Assembly: GCA_016185945.1 (NCBI GenBank)
Contig: JACPMR010000012.1
Span: 90,385-154,384, forward strand
Source: Candidatus Woesearchaeota archaeon
GTDB lineage: Archaea; Nanobdellota; Nanobdellia; Woesearchaeales; GW2011-AR4
Reading direction: 5' to 3'
DNA: 64,000 nucleotides
Shown one piece after another: positions 17,825 to 26,397 of this stretch. The position numbers and the translations under genes are program-made. Position 1 is the first letter of the stretch. Every line of letters begins with the position of its first letter. The notes under the pieces are model-generated. The model ran no database searches. It was not told the origin of the DNA and saw only the letters and a program-made list of their open reading frames with translations.

Positions 17825-18937
17825 TTAACCAAACATCCCCTTAAACAAACCCTTCTTCCCGCCTTCCTCCTCAAAATCTTCCAATAATTGCTTCTGTTTT
17901 TTGGTCAATTTCTCCGGCACAGTTATGTAAACCTCAACATGCTCGTCCCCAGCATGATGCGAATGCAAGTCAGGGATTCCAAGCCCTTTCATCCTGAAGA
18001 CAGTATTGCTTTGGGTGCCTGCTGGAATCTTCAATGTGGCTTTTCCTTTCAAGGTTGGAACTTCAATTGAACCACCAAGCGCTGCTGTTGTGAAGGGGAT
18101 TGGAAATTTGGCATAAACATCATTGCCATGCCTTTCAAAAATCTTGTGAGGCTTGACATGGATCACAATGTACAAATCTCCAGAAGGCATGCCTGCTTCT
18201 CCTGCCTCACCTTCGCCTTGAATCCTCAAATTTGTGCCGTCAACAGCGCCTTCTGGAATCTTGACTTCAATCTTTCTTGTTTTTCTCACAGCACCTCTGC
18301 CATCACATTCTCTGCATTCATTCTTTATGTATTTACCTTGTCCTCTGCATTTCCTGCATGTTGTAGTTGTGGAGAATAATCCAAAAGGGGTTCTTTGCGT
18401 GCGAGTTGTTACACCTCTACCATGGCATTCATCACAATTTACAATATCGGATTTGCTTTCAGCGCCTGTTCCGTGGCATTTTGGGCATTCCTCATTTCTT
18501 GGAATTTCAATTGTTTTTTTCGCTCCAAAGGCAGCATCCTCAAGCTCAGTTTCCAAATCGTACCTTAAATCAGAGCCACGCTGCCTTCTTCTTGTCCTAG
18601 GGCCATAGCTTCCGCCAAAGAATGTCTCGAATATCCTGTCAAAGTCAAACCCAAACCCTCCAATGTCAGACATGAAGTCGGAATAGTCAAATCCCTCAAA
18701 CCCCCCAAACTGCTCTGCAGTTTTGCCGTACCTGTCATATTGGGCTTTTTTAGCGTCGTCACTCAGGACAGCAGCAGCCTCGTTTATCTCCTTGAACTTT
18801 TCAGCGGCATCCGAACTTTTATTTAAGTCAGGATGATACTGCTTTGCCAATTTCTTGTAAGCTGCCTTTATATCGTCCTTTGTCGAATTCTTGCTTACGC
18901 CTAAAACTTTATAGTAATCTTTGTCTTTTGCTGGCAT
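17825..18937 (-). CDS. dnaJ: Chaperone DnaJ (Hsp40)
   Basis: This 370-residue type I DnaJ stimulates the ATPase of DnaK and delivers unfolded clients. It has an N-terminal J domain (residues ~6-70) with HPD in [11 protein letters not shown], a Gly/Phe-rich stretch, and four CxxCxGxG zinc motifs ([32 protein letters not shown]), then the C-terminal client-binding domains. It follows the YkgJ-like gene by one base, apart from dnaK and grpE, which lie 2.5-5 kb away on the same strand. The trio is generally taken to have reached archaea from bacteria. Confidence 0.97.
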   Translation of the reverse strand: MPAKDKDYYKVLGVSKNSTKDDIKAAYKKLAKQYHPDLNKSSDAAEKFKEINEAAAVLSDDAKKAQYDRYGKTAEQFGGFEGFDYSDFMSDIGGFGFDFDRIFETFFGGSYGPRTRRRQRGSDLRYDLETELEDAAFGAKKTIEIPRNEECPKCHGTGAESKSDIVNCDECHGRGVTTRTQRTPFGLFSTTTTCRKCRGQGKYIKNECRECDGRGAVRKTRKIEVKIPEGAVDGTNLRIQGEGEAGEAGMPSGDLYIVIHVKPHKIFERHGNDVYAKFPIPFTTAALGGSIEVPTLKGKATLKIPAGTQSNTVFRMKGLGIPDLHSHHAGDEHVEVYITVPEKLTKKQKQLLEDFEEEGGKKGLFKGMFG

Positions 18938-18938
18938 T

Positions 18939-19532
18939 TTATTTCAAAATTCCATAATTCAATATCTTTCTTAGTTTTTCTTTATCAGGAACTAAATTTT
19001 CCAATTCTGCGCCTGGAATTACTTTGCCTCCGCTTTTGATGTAGTTTGCATACTGCCTTATGCTTTCTGCATCGTTTGTGTCAATGACATGGTTAACCAT
19101 GAACCACACGCTTAAATCCTCCCCATAGTCCTTGCATTGTATTGAAGTCTTGCACTCCAACGGCTTTACAGGATGGATTGTGCAGCCCTTTTCATCGTCG
19201 AAAAAAACGCATCTTCCATATGGCTTGCCTTGCTCCCTTATTAGTTTCGGGCGCAAAACTTTTTTGTTGAATAATTCAACCTCTTCCAAAAAATGATTTT
19301 TCAGCTCTTCTTCTTTAACTTCTAAAAATCCTGCAATGTTTTTTACATCATTACCAGCCAAAGAGCCGGAGCCGTACTTGCAGCCATGGTTGCAGGCATT
19401 GCAACGACATGGCGCTGCTAATTTCAACACTTCTTTTAATGGGGTGTTTTTATTAATCAAATTAATCAAACTCTTTTTAACAATATTTTTGATAATTTTA
19501 ATAACATAATTCAATCCGTCGCTTCGCGACAA
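18939..19532 (-). CDS. YkgJ-type cysteine-cluster (zinc/iron-chelating) protein
   Basis: The frame encodes up to 197 residues with the YkgJ cysteine arrangement: [15 protein letters not shown] near residue 43, then [22 protein letters not shown] near 105. Such proteins bind a metal or Fe-S cluster; the function is unknown. The first codons (MSRSDGLN) are translated from the hairpin of repeat element C, so the real start is probably downstream, perhaps a TTG near 19480-19520 or the TTG before KLAAPCRC. The gene precedes dnaJ by one base in an operon. Confidence 0.75.
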   Translation of the reverse strand: MSRSDGLNYVIKIIKNIVKKSLINLINKNTPLKEVLKLAAPCRCNACNHGCKYGSGSLAGNDVKNIAGFLEVKEEELKNHFLEEVELFNKKVLRPKLIREQGKPYGRCVFFDDEKGCTIHPVKPLECKTSIQCKDYGEDLSVWFMVNHVIDTNDAESIRQYANYIKSGGKVIPGAELENLVPDKEKLRKILNYGILK

Positions 19533-19676
19533 TATTTACTGCTCGCTCCTCACTTCCCCGCCAATCGTTCGGAGCTCGCCTATTTATTGAAATAGTCAGG
19601 CTTACTGTCCTGAGCTGGGCTCCTTTTCCACCTTTAGAGATGCTGGGAAGCGACGTGCTTGATTAAATTTATTGTC
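19509..19676 (+). repeat. Palindromic intergenic element, copy C
   Basis: Starts TTCAATCC, then a GTCGC-TTC-GCGAC hairpin (module 1). Module 2 is CTGCTCGCTCC...GGAGCTCGCCTAT, with stem GCTCC/GGAGC. Module 3 is GAGCTGGGCTCC...GCTGGGAAGCGAC. It ends TTGATTAAAT, giving weak terminal pairing. It lies between the HD-domain gene and the YkgJ-like gene and reads opposite to both. Its first hairpin overlaps the annotated 5' end of the YkgJ-like frame. Confidence 0.82.
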
Positions 19677-19697
19677 GGATTTTTATATTGTTGTACC

Positions 19698-20192
19698 TTA
19701 ATCTATCTTTTTATCTCCCAATAATTCATATTCTATTTTTTTAGTAAATTGAACTTCGTTTTCTACATCTTCCTTTTTATACCTTTCCCTTATGTAGGAG
19801 AACCTCTCGTCAACGCTTACTATCTTATCGCCTTTTACCCTTTTGTCTGCGTAAAAAACAATCTTTTCCTCCCATGATTTGGGCTCGAACTCTTCCTTTT
19901 TGATATGAACAAGCCCATGCTTTTTGATTATCAAGGCAACTTCCGGAAACCCAAGCGATTTGACAAGCTCGTAACCATCAAGAATATGGTCTTCAGAATT
20001 GACTTTTTTAATGTCATGCAGCAATGCGCCTGCTGCAATCAAATCCCTATTGACATTAATGCCTCTTTTTTCAAGCAAATCGCAAACCTTCATTGAGAAG
20101 TCATGAACTGCCTTGAGATGTGCGATTACATTGTCAGGAACATTCTGCTCTTTCAGTATTTTCAGGCATTCTTCGCGAGTGGGGATTATCAT
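19698..20192 (-). CDS. HD-domain phosphohydrolase
   Basis: This 164-residue protein has the metal-binding HD motif in AAGALLHDIKK (about residue 55), a preceding conserved His (HLKAVHDFSMKV) and a downstream GLVHIKKEEF. These are features of the HD superfamily of metal-dependent phosphohydrolases, often acting on nucleotides. Substrate unknown. A TATA-like ATATTTATATTAC lies just upstream near 20206. It has no operon partner; repeat element C follows its stop. Confidence 0.85.
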   Translation of the reverse strand: MIIPTREECLKILKEQNVPDNVIAHLKAVHDFSMKVCDLLEKRGINVNRDLIAAGALLHDIKKVNSEDHILDGYELVKSLGFPEVALIIKKHGLVHIKKEEFEPKSWEEKIVFYADKRVKGDKIVSVDERFSYIRERYKKEDVENEVQFTKKIEYELLGDKKID

Positions 20193-20243
20193 GTTAAAAA
20201 CGAAATATATTTATATTACTTTGTTTTATACACATATATCATA

Positions 20244-20350
20244 TCTTGATGGTGTCTTGACTAATCCCATGCTGGTGGCTCTTTTGAGCAGGAACTTGGG
20301 TGCAGGCAAGTCTTGGCCAAAGCCCCCATCAGATATGACTTAATAATTCT
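20244..20350 (+). ncRNA. Candidate small structured RNA
   Basis: A G+C-rich stretch in an A+T-rich gap is framed by TTGATGG (20246-20252) and CCATCAG (20326-20332), which pair. Nested inside are CTTG/CAAG, CCCA/TGGG and a GCTC-TTTT-GAGC hairpin. An upstream TATA (GTTTTATAC, ~20223-20231) would start transcription near 20248, and a T-run follows at ~20349. No known RNA family is recognised. The last bases overlap the end of the gene on the other strand. A 36-codon open frame on the minus strand is an alternative reading. Confidence 0.4.
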
Positions 20351-20778
20351 TTTTTGCTAATTATTCTGTCAGACTTTATTTCTTTATTATGCACTTTTTT
20401 AGCAATTTCATGCGCTCTAGATTTTTTGCCTATTTCCTTAATCCTCAAATCTCTTTTGTCAAATTTAGGGTTGATTTTCCATATTAAGTTTAGCAAAATC
20501 CCTTTTACGTCATTTTCTCTGCCGCTAAATTCGTTGTCGATTGTTATTATCACATCTTCTTTTATCATATCCTTGAGTAAGTAAAATAATCCTGAACAAA
20601 ATAGTTTTATTTTGAAAATTACCTTATTCTTCTGCTTCCCATATAACTCCTTGAATACTTCTCTTTTTACACTATTTGAAATTAAAATTGAATAATACTT
20701 TTCATTGCTGTATGCTAAAATTGTATCACCGTTTGTGTCATCAATTTTAATGCTTTGGTCAATTTCGATGTAGTTCAT
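20329..20778 (-). CDS. Hypothetical protein, possible RNase H-like fold
   Basis: This 149-residue protein is not recognised with certainty. The order of strands at the N-terminus (MNYIEIDQSIKI, GDTILAYSN), the segment VIITIDNEFSGRENDVKGI with an acidic residue after a strand, and a C-terminal SRAHEIAKKVHN helix recall RNase H-like nucleases, but this is a weak guess. It follows the DUF433 gene by ~100 bases on the same strand. Confidence 0.55.
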   Translation of the reverse strand: MNYIEIDQSIKIDDTNGDTILAYSNEKYYSILISNSVKREVFKELYGKQKNKVIFKIKLFCSGLFYLLKDMIKEDVIITIDNEFSGRENDVKGILLNLIWKINPKFDKRDLRIKEIGKKSRAHEIAKKVHNKEIKSDRIISKKELLSHI

Positions 20779-20876
20779 TGCCCAATTAGTTGCGATTAAG
20801 TTTTTAAGGGCTTTGATTTGAGAAGAATTTTATTCTCTTCAGTTTTAATGAGGAAATGCATGTATGTTCACGTCTA

Positions 20877-21059
20877 TTATAATGTGGCATATTCAATAGC
20901 AGCTATGATACCCGCTCTTTTAACTCCATACTCCCTTTCTATTTCTTCATAGCCCATCCCGCCAACCAAGCTGCCAAGAATTACATCTACAGGCACTCTA
21001 GTACCTTTTATCACAGGCTTTCCATGCATTGTCTTTGGATTAGTTGTTATTCTTTCCAT
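20877..21059 (-). CDS. DUF433 protein, antitoxin-like
   Basis: This 60-residue protein matches DUF433: MERITTNPKTMHGKPVIKGT followed by RVPVDVILGSLVGG and YGV as part of a small helix-turn-helix. Members usually pair with a DUF5615 PIN-like toxin. No such toxin follows; the next frame encodes an unrelated hypothetical protein, so this is an orphan or a pair with an unusual partner. A GTG three codons earlier is possible; the ATG is preferred. TATA (CTTTATAAAC) is at ~21088-21097 on the minus strand. Confidence 0.8.
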   Translation of the reverse strand: MERITTNPKTMHGKPVIKGTRVPVDVILGSLVGGMGYEEIEREYGVKRAGIIAAIEYATL

Positions 21060-21154
21060 TTTTATCACCTTGATTCTTCATTTGATTGTTTATAAAGGTA
21101 TTGGTGGGGGTTTTGAAATTATTTGACATTGGTTGTGAGTGTTGAGTATCATTA

Positions 21155-21412
21155 TCACTTATTTCCTTTTTTCATTTCTTCAATAGATTTAACAACTTTC
21201 AAAGAGCAATCTCTGCATAAAAATGTTGTGACTTTTGTATCTTGAGATGACCAATAACTAAACTCCGCTACAAAATTTATATCCAACTCCTCCTGAATCC
21301 TACTCTTATTAAAAAAGAATTTTTTAATGCTAGTTAAGAAATTATCTTTTATTTCTGGATCCGCCATGGTTTCTCCACATATATGGCATATTCCCCATTT
21401 AATTGTAACCAT
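21155..21412 (-). CDS. Small zinc-finger-like hypothetical protein
   Basis: This 85-residue protein has two CxxC pairs, CHICGE near the N-terminus and CRDCS near residue 66, that could bind one zinc ion. A basic stretch, TSIKKFFFNKSRIQEEL, lies between. No family recognised. A Shine-Dalgarno-like GAGG is about 9 bases before the ATG, and the gene follows dnaK by 44 bases on the same strand, so it may be co-transcribed with dnaK. Confidence 0.6.
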   Translation of the reverse strand: MVTIKWGICHICGETMADPEIKDNFLTSIKKFFFNKSRIQEELDINFVAEFSYWSSQDTKVTTFLCRDCSLKVVKSIEEMKKGNK

Positions 21413-21456
21413 TTTTTATCATCCTCTTTCAACATTAACAATATCAAACAAAAAAA

Positions 21457-23349
21457 TCATTTCTTCTTCCCCTTCTTCTCCTCATCCTTCACTTCATAGT
21501 CAGCATCTACAACATTATCATCCTTTTTTGGTTTTTTTTCTTCTGTTTCTTCACTTGTTTGCTGCCCATGTTCTTGTTTATATTGCTGCCCTGCTTTCTG
21601 GTACAATTCAGTTGACATTCTCTGGACAAGTTCATTCACTTCATCCATCTTCCTCTTGATTGCATCAACGTCTTTCTGCTGCGGCTTCAATAACTCCTTC
21701 AATTCAAGTATCTTGCCCTTCACTTCTTCAATTTCTTTGCCTGGGACTTTGCCTTCAAAGTCCTTGAATAATTTTTCTGTTGAATACACTACGTTATCAG
21801 CTTGGTTGATTGTTTCAATCTCTTCCTTTCTTTTCCTGTCAACATCAGCAAACTCCTCTGCCTGCTTTCTCATCTTTTCAATCTCTTCTTCACTTAATTT
21901 CTGGGAAGCAGTTATCCTTATGCTTTGTTCTTTTCCAGTTCCCAAGTCCTTTGCATTGACATGCAATATTCCGTTTGCATCAATGTCAAAAGCAACCTCA
22001 ATCTGGGGGATTCCTCTAGGAGCAGGCGGTATTCCTATCAAGTCAAACTGCCCCAGCAATTTGTTGTCGGCAAACATTGGCCTTTCTCCCTGCCCTACCC
22101 TTATAGTTACTGCAGTTTGGCTGTCAGCAGCTGTGCTGAATACCTGCTGCTTCTTTGTCGGAATTGTGGTGTTTCTTTCAATCAGCTTAGTAAACACCCC
22201 TCCCAATGTTTCAATCCCAAGGCTAAGCGGTGTCACATCAAGCAGCAAGATGTCCTTTACCTCGCCTGCAAGCACTCCTGCCTGAACAGCAGCACCCATT
22301 GCAACACACTCCATTGGATCAACTCCCCTTTCAGCCGGCTTTCCTATATAGTCCTCTACAAACTTCCTTACAATAGGCATTCTTGTTGGCCCGCCTACAA
22401 GGATTATCTTGTTAATTTGATTGACAGATAATTTAGTATCCTTGATTGCCTGCTCCAATGGATGCCTGCATCTCTTGATTATCGGCTCAATCAGCTGCTC
22501 AAGCTTTGCTCTTGTCAATTTCATTGTTAAATGCTTTGGCCCTTCGTCTGTTGCTGTTATGAAAGGCAGGTTAATGTCAGTTTCAAAGACAGTAGAAAGC
22601 TCAATCTTTGCCTTTTCAGCTGCCTCTCTTAACCTTTGCATTGCTGTCTTGTCCTTGCTTAAGTCAATGCCTTCTGTCTTCTTGAACTCGGAAGCAAGGT
22701 AATCAACCAAATTTTGGTCCATGTCAGTTCCGCCAAGCTGGGTGTCTCCAGATGTAGACAACACTTGGAAAACCCCATCGCCAAACTCCATTATTGTAAC
22801 GTCCAAAGTTCCCCCGCCCAAATCAAATACAAGAATCTTAAGCTGCTTATCCTGCTTGTCTATGCCATAAGCCATTGAAGCGGATGTTGGCTCATTGACT
22901 ATTCTTACAACTTCAAGTCCTGCAATCTCTCCTGCATCCTTTGTTGCCTGCCTCTGGTTGTCGTCAAAATAAGCAGGGACTGTAATCACTGCTTTGTTTA
23001 TTTTCTCTCCCAAAAATTCCTCTGAATCTTTTTTTATTTTTTGAAGAATGAATGCAGATATTTGTTGTGGTGTATACTCTTTGCCGTCAATCACGTACTT
23101 GTGCGTAGTGCCCATCTTTCGCTTTGCAGCCATTATTGTTTTTTCAGGATTGGAAACTGCCTGCCTTCTGGCCGGCTCTCCTACTAAAACTTGCCCGTCT
23201 TTTGTGAATGCAACTACGCTTGGAAACGCCTTTCCATATGCAGTTGTGCCCTCTGCGCTGGGAATTATAGTTGGCTTTCCTGCCTGCAAAACTGCAGCTG
23301 CGCTGTTGCTTGTACCCAAATCAATTCCAATGATTTTTTCCTTTGCCAT
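21457..23349 (-). CDS. dnaK: Chaperone DnaK (Hsp70)
   Basis: This 630-residue Hsp70 holds unfolded clients in an ATP-controlled cycle with DnaJ and GrpE. It opens with [15 protein letters not shown], has the ATPase signatures [25 protein letters not shown] and [19 protein letters not shown], the linker [14 protein letters not shown], the beta-sandwich client domain and a charged helical lid ending in Glu/Lys. A strong Shine-Dalgarno AAGGAGGA precedes the ATG, with TATA (TTTTATAAAAATA) near 23380. Repeat element D (23401-23655) lies directly upstream and separates it from grpE. Confidence 0.97.
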   Translation of the reverse strand: MAKEKIIGIDLGTSNSAAAVLQAGKPTIIPSAEGTTAYGKAFPSVVAFTKDGQVLVGEPARRQAVSNPEKTIMAAKRKMGTTHKYVIDGKEYTPQQISAFILQKIKKDSEEFLGEKINKAVITVPAYFDDNQRQATKDAGEIAGLEVVRIVNEPTSASMAYGIDKQDKQLKILVFDLGGGTLDVTIMEFGDGVFQVLSTSGDTQLGGTDMDQNLVDYLASEFKKTEGIDLSKDKTAMQRLREAAEKAKIELSTVFETDINLPFITATDEGPKHLTMKLTRAKLEQLIEPIIKRCRHPLEQAIKDTKLSVNQINKIILVGGPTRMPIVRKFVEDYIGKPAERGVDPMECVAMGAAVQAGVLAGEVKDILLLDVTPLSLGIETLGGVFTKLIERNTTIPTKKQQVFSTAADSQTAVTIRVGQGERPMFADNKLLGQFDLIGIPPAPRGIPQIEVAFDIDANGILHVNAKDLGTGKEQSIRITASQKLSEEEIEKMRKQAEEFADVDRKRKEEIETINQADNVVYSTEKLFKDFEGKVPGKEIEEVKGKILELKELLKPQQKDVDAIKRKMDEVNELVQRMSTELYQKAGQQYKQEHGQQTSEETEEKKPKKDDNVVDADYEVKDEEKKGKKK

Positions 23350-23400
23350 TTTGAGTTCCTCCTTAAATGTTAATTTTTATTTTTATAAAATTTTTAATTC

Positions 23401-23655
23401 TTCAATCCGAAAATTCGCTTTGCGAATTTTCAATAGTTACAGCTCGGCTTTCGCTTCCCTGCCAGTGACATGCGAGGCTCGCGAAGAGACTCGCTCGCCA
23501 GTCACCCGCTCAAGCCTCGCCTATTAATTCAATGAATTCAGGCGTACTTCCCTGAGCTGGGTTCCCATCAACGACAAAGTTCGTTGACACCTTGTGCAAG
23601 TGGGATTTGCAATCCCACGGACTTTGCAGATGCTGGGAAGCGAATATTTTTTGAA
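23401..23655 (+). repeat. Palindromic intergenic element, copy D (largest)
   Basis: Ends TTCAA/TTGAA. Module 1 is GAAAATTCGC-TTT-GCGAATTTTC. Module 2 is AGCTCGGCTT...AAGCCTCGCCTAT with an extra nested hairpin (GTGAC...GTCAC around GCGAG...CTCGC). Module 3 is GAGCTGGGTTCCCATC...GCTGGGAAGCGAA, enlarged by an insert: CAAAGT...ACTTTG around a perfect GTGGGATT-TGC-AATCCCAC hairpin. A 27-base submodule (~23570-23597) recurs in copy F. It sits between grpE and dnaK, antisense to both, and accounts for the gap 23350-23689. Confidence 0.85.
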
Positions 23656-23689
23656 ATTTTTTATAAATTTGTTATTATTGATCTTTGTT

Positions 23690-24187
23690 TTATTTCCCGC
23701 TAATCTTTACTTTGCTGTGCCTCAAAACCTTGTCATTGAGCATATACCCTTTCTGGAATTCCTCCAGAATTGTTTCTTCGGGCTTGTCTGATTCCTCTTT
23801 CATCAAAACCTCGTGCTTGTATGGGTCGAATTTTTCTCCAGTTGCTTTTATCGGCTTCAAGCCTTCTGCCTCAAGCACAGAGTAAAGCTGCGCATAAATG
23901 ATTTTGATGCCTTCAATGAATTTTTCTTTTTCTGTTGTGTTTTTTAACGCTATTTCAAAGCTATCAAGCACAGGCAAAAGCTGTGCAATCACATCAGCAT
24001 GAGCAAATTTTACAAACTCTGTTTTTTCCTTGTCAACCCTCTTTTTGTAATTCTCAAACTCTGCCTGAAGTCTTTTCAAAGTGTCTGTCAACTCTTCGAT
24101 TTTTTGATTTTTTTCTTCGAGCTGTTTTTTTAATGAATCTTTCTCGTCTGTTTTTTTCTCTTCCTTCGCTTCTTTTTTCGGTTCCAT
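23690..24187 (-). CDS. grpE: Nucleotide exchange factor GrpE
   Basis: This 165-residue protein releases ADP from DnaK. It has a charged, long N-terminal coiled coil (KKQLEEKNQKIEELTDTLKR), the conserved QAEFENYKKRVDKEK, and the C-terminal beta domain with KFDPYKHEVLMKEES and EFQKGYMLNDKVLRHSKVKI. It starts one base after the stop of the HExxH-protein gene, so the two are co-transcribed. dnaK follows beyond element D. Confidence 0.96.
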   Translation of the reverse strand: MEPKKEAKEEKKTDEKDSLKKQLEEKNQKIEELTDTLKRLQAEFENYKKRVDKEKTEFVKFAHADVIAQLLPVLDSFEIALKNTTEKEKFIEGIKIIYAQLYSVLEAEGLKPIKATGEKFDPYKHEVLMKEESDKPEETILEEFQKGYMLNDKVLRHSKVKISGK

Positions 24188-24188
24188 T

Positions 24189-24686
24189 TTAGTTTATGTA
24201 ATTAATGTTCTTTTTGTCAATTCCCATAACAAAATCAATGTTTATGTCAGTCGGCGGCTGGAAGCCGGCAACCGGATAAGTCAGATTAGGCATGAATTTT
24301 TGCATATTTGTAGTTAACTGGGTTATTGTATGCTCTTCGCCAAAGTAATGCCTGCTGATTTCATAGACAAGCTGTCTTGTCTGGGCTTCGTCAAGAGAGC
24401 CGATTGAATGGATGTATTCATGCAATATTATATGGAAAAGATAAAAATTATACAATGAAGGGTTTGTCCGGAATAATCTTGCCAATGGCTTTTTGTTGAT
24501 GATTATTGTGTTGGCATCCAATGAATAAAACGCCCCTATAAAGCCCCTGTCATGCATGCCCAAATCCGTCAAGCCGACCATCAGCCCAGCTTGCTCCAAG
24601 CCAAGATATTCTCTGACAATCTCTTTCACTATTTCAAATATGTCGCTGATTGTATTTGCGTTTTTGATACTTTTTTCGTGATTCAT
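24189..24686 (-). CDS. Small HExxH metalloprotease-like protein
   Basis: This 165-residue protein contains the zinc-metalloprotease motif HEYIH in FHIILHEYIHSIGSLDE (residues ~84-100). The rest matches no family I recognise, and no signal peptide or membrane segment is present, so it is cytoplasmic. A TTG two codons earlier is possible; the ATG is preferred. It heads the transcript that contains grpE, suggesting a role in protein quality control. TATA (CTTTATATATTA) is at 24748-24759 on the minus strand, with a ~40-base leader. Confidence 0.7.
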   Translation of the reverse strand: MNHEKSIKNANTISDIFEIVKEIVREYLGLEQAGLMVGLTDLGMHDRGFIGAFYSLDANTIIINKKPLARLFRTNPSLYNFYLFHIILHEYIHSIGSLDEAQTRQLVYEISRHYFGEEHTITQLTTNMQKFMPNLTYPVAGFQPPTDINIDFVMGIDKKNINYIN

Positions 24687-24747
24687 TTTCAAAAAACCAC
24701 CAAATCTCTTGTTGAGTTTAAATCAACGAAATGTAGGTAAAACCAAC

Positions 24748-24798
24748 TAATATATAAAGTTTTCGGCAAAAGTTTATATATAAGGACTCTTAGAGAGT
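24748..24798. promoter_or_regulatory. Divergent promoter, grpE operon and HTH regulator
   Basis: Minus-strand TATA at 24748-24759 serves the metalloprotease-grpE transcript. Plus-strand TATA (TTTATATATAA, 24773-24783) serves the HTH gene. Between that TATA and the ATG is the short inverted repeat ACTCT-TAG-AGAGT (24786-24798), overlapping the expected start site, a possible operator. Confidence 0.55.
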
Positions 24799-24802
24799 GC
24801 TT

Positions 24803-25210
24803 ATGGTATTCATAAGGCAGAGAATAACCATTGTGCACATAAGGAAGCCCTCAGAGCATAATGTGAATCAGGAACTGCAATGGCTGGGTTCATCTCTTGG
24901 GTTATTTAACTTAAGGGATAAGGACAAAAGCACTTTTAGGTTATTTATAGAACTATTGAAGTCAGCCAAAGCAGACAAGTCATTGACTAGCGATGAGCTT
25001 GCTGCAAGATTAGCGTTATCAAGAGGCACAATAATCCACCATATAAATAAGCTTATGGAATCTGGCTTGGTAATTCATGAAGGCAACACCTATATCTTAA
25101 GGGTCGATAATCTTAAAGCGCTGATTGATGAGGTTGAGAAAGATATCAAAAGAGCATGCGAGGACTTAAAAGAAGTTGCAAAGGAGATTGACAGTAGGTT
25201 GGGGTTGTGA
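24803..25210 (+). CDS. Winged-helix transcriptional regulator
   Basis: This 135-residue protein has a central winged helix-turn-helix (LTSDELAARLALSRGTIIHH then INKLMESGLVIHEGNTYILR) and a C-terminal helical region probably used for dimerization. A GTG two codons earlier is possible, but the TATA box lies 25 bases before the ATG, supporting a leaderless start here. It is divergent from the grpE transcript and close to dnaK, so it may be a heat-shock repressor comparable in role to archaeal Phr; this is an inference from position only. Confidence 0.75.
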   Translation: MVFIRQRITIVHIRKPSEHNVNQELQWLGSSLGLFNLRDKDKSTFRLFIELLKSAKADKSLTSDELAARLALSRGTIIHHINKLMESGLVIHEGNTYILRVDNLKALIDEVEKDIKRACEDLKEVAKEIDSRLGL

Positions 25211-25215
25211 TTAAA

Positions 25216-26271
25216 CTACGCAGATTGTTTATATGGCACACTATAAGTCGGATCATTATAACGAATTCTCAATGCCCTAATGATTCTTGGTACTAATTTG
25301 TCAATGTTTTCAATAGCAACTTGAACCAGATTTAATGTTGTACTAACCTTTTGTGCTATGCTATCTATGCCTTTGTACCCTTTACCAATTGCTTTGTAAA
25401 CACGACTTGCTAATGATAAAGTCAATGATGTTCCTTTCAAACTAGTACTCCTTTTTATACTGACTCCTCTTTCTTTCGCATAAGAGCAAAGTACATAGGG
25501 AGGAATATCTGCAAAATATGCTGCATCGGGAATGCTCATGCCTAATCTATATATTTTTAGTCCAATTTTTTTCTGTTCCGTTGAAAACTTATGTACAACT
25601 CTGCTTCCAGATGGGGGTTCAAGTCCGACGGATTTAAGTATGTATCCAACCACTGTTGCACTCATGCCTAAAGGTTTGCCTAATTCTGCCAACGACATTT
25701 TTACTCCCTTATTTTTCGCAGTTTCATATCTTTGGAATAATATAATGCAATCCCTTATTGAATACCTCACAAATTTTTGTGTCCTCGCATATTGAACTGC
25801 TTTCTGAACAGCCCATTCTTTGCTGTCTGCCAATTTCATAAGTTCGGCTTCAAGAGGGCTTATTTGTCTTTGAGCATTTCTTAATTCAATCCTTTGTTGC
25901 CTCTCTGCCGCTTTGCGCTCTGCACTTTTCTTAAGCCAAAGCCCATACTTATCACTTGCAATCATATATTGACGTGCTCTTGCTCGAGTAACATTCCCTG
26001 CTTTGGCTATCTCCTCTTGAGTTGCGCCTTCTCGTATTTTGGCATTCATTCCAGGATATCCGACAGACAAATCACGAGGCAATTCTATTCCTTCTTCATT
26101 ACAAACCCTTTCCAGTATTCCTGGCTTTAATTGATTGTCCATGTAAAAAGCCGCGAAATAATCTACACCCTTAGCAAATGCCTTACGAATCTCTTTGACT
26201 ATTGCTTTAATTTCCATATCTGTTAATCTTTTGCCATGATATGAACCAACTATAATTTCTAGTATAGACAT
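25216..26271 (-). CDS. Multi-HTH DNA-binding protein, unknown role
   Basis: This 351-residue protein contains several helix-turn-helix-like segments: GATQEEIAKAGNVTRARARQYM (split here at 20 residues: GATQEEIAKAGNVTRARARQ), MSLAELGKPLGMSATVVGYI, and MSIPDAAYFADIPPYVLCSY. A basic helical stretch lies between. It is convergent with the preceding regulator gene, with a five-base gap. TATA (ATTTATAAAAG) is ~25 bases before the ATG. I do not recognise the family; sequence-specific DNA binding is likely. Confidence 0.65.
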   Translation of the reverse strand: MSILEIIVGSYHGKRLTDMEIKAIVKEIRKAFAKGVDYFAAFYMDNQLKPGILERVCNEEGIELPRDLSVGYPGMNAKIREGATQEEIAKAGNVTRARARQYMIASDKYGLWLKKSAERKAAERQQRIELRNAQRQISPLEAELMKLADSKEWAVQKAVQYARTQKFVRYSIRDCIILFQRYETAKNKGVKMSLAELGKPLGMSATVVGYILKSVGLEPPSGSRVVHKFSTEQKKIGLKIYRLGMSIPDAAYFADIPPYVLCSYAKERGVSIKRSTSLKGTSLTLSLASRVYKAIGKGYKGIDSIAQKVSTTLNLVQVAIENIDKLVPRIIRALRIRYNDPTYSVPYKQSA

Positions 26272-26397
26272 ATCTTGTGCCTATACGTCCTCTTTTATAA
26301 ATATTACCATTATAAAGTGGTATATGTACGTAAATTCTAAATTTTAAAAGTAAGAATAGTAGTAAATTATAAATACCAGTATTCAAAGTTTTAAGCC

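Noticed and set aside
20244..20350. tRNA
   Set aside because: There is no T-loop TTCRA, no anticodon arm and no acceptor of seven pairs; kept only as an unknown structured RNA candidate.
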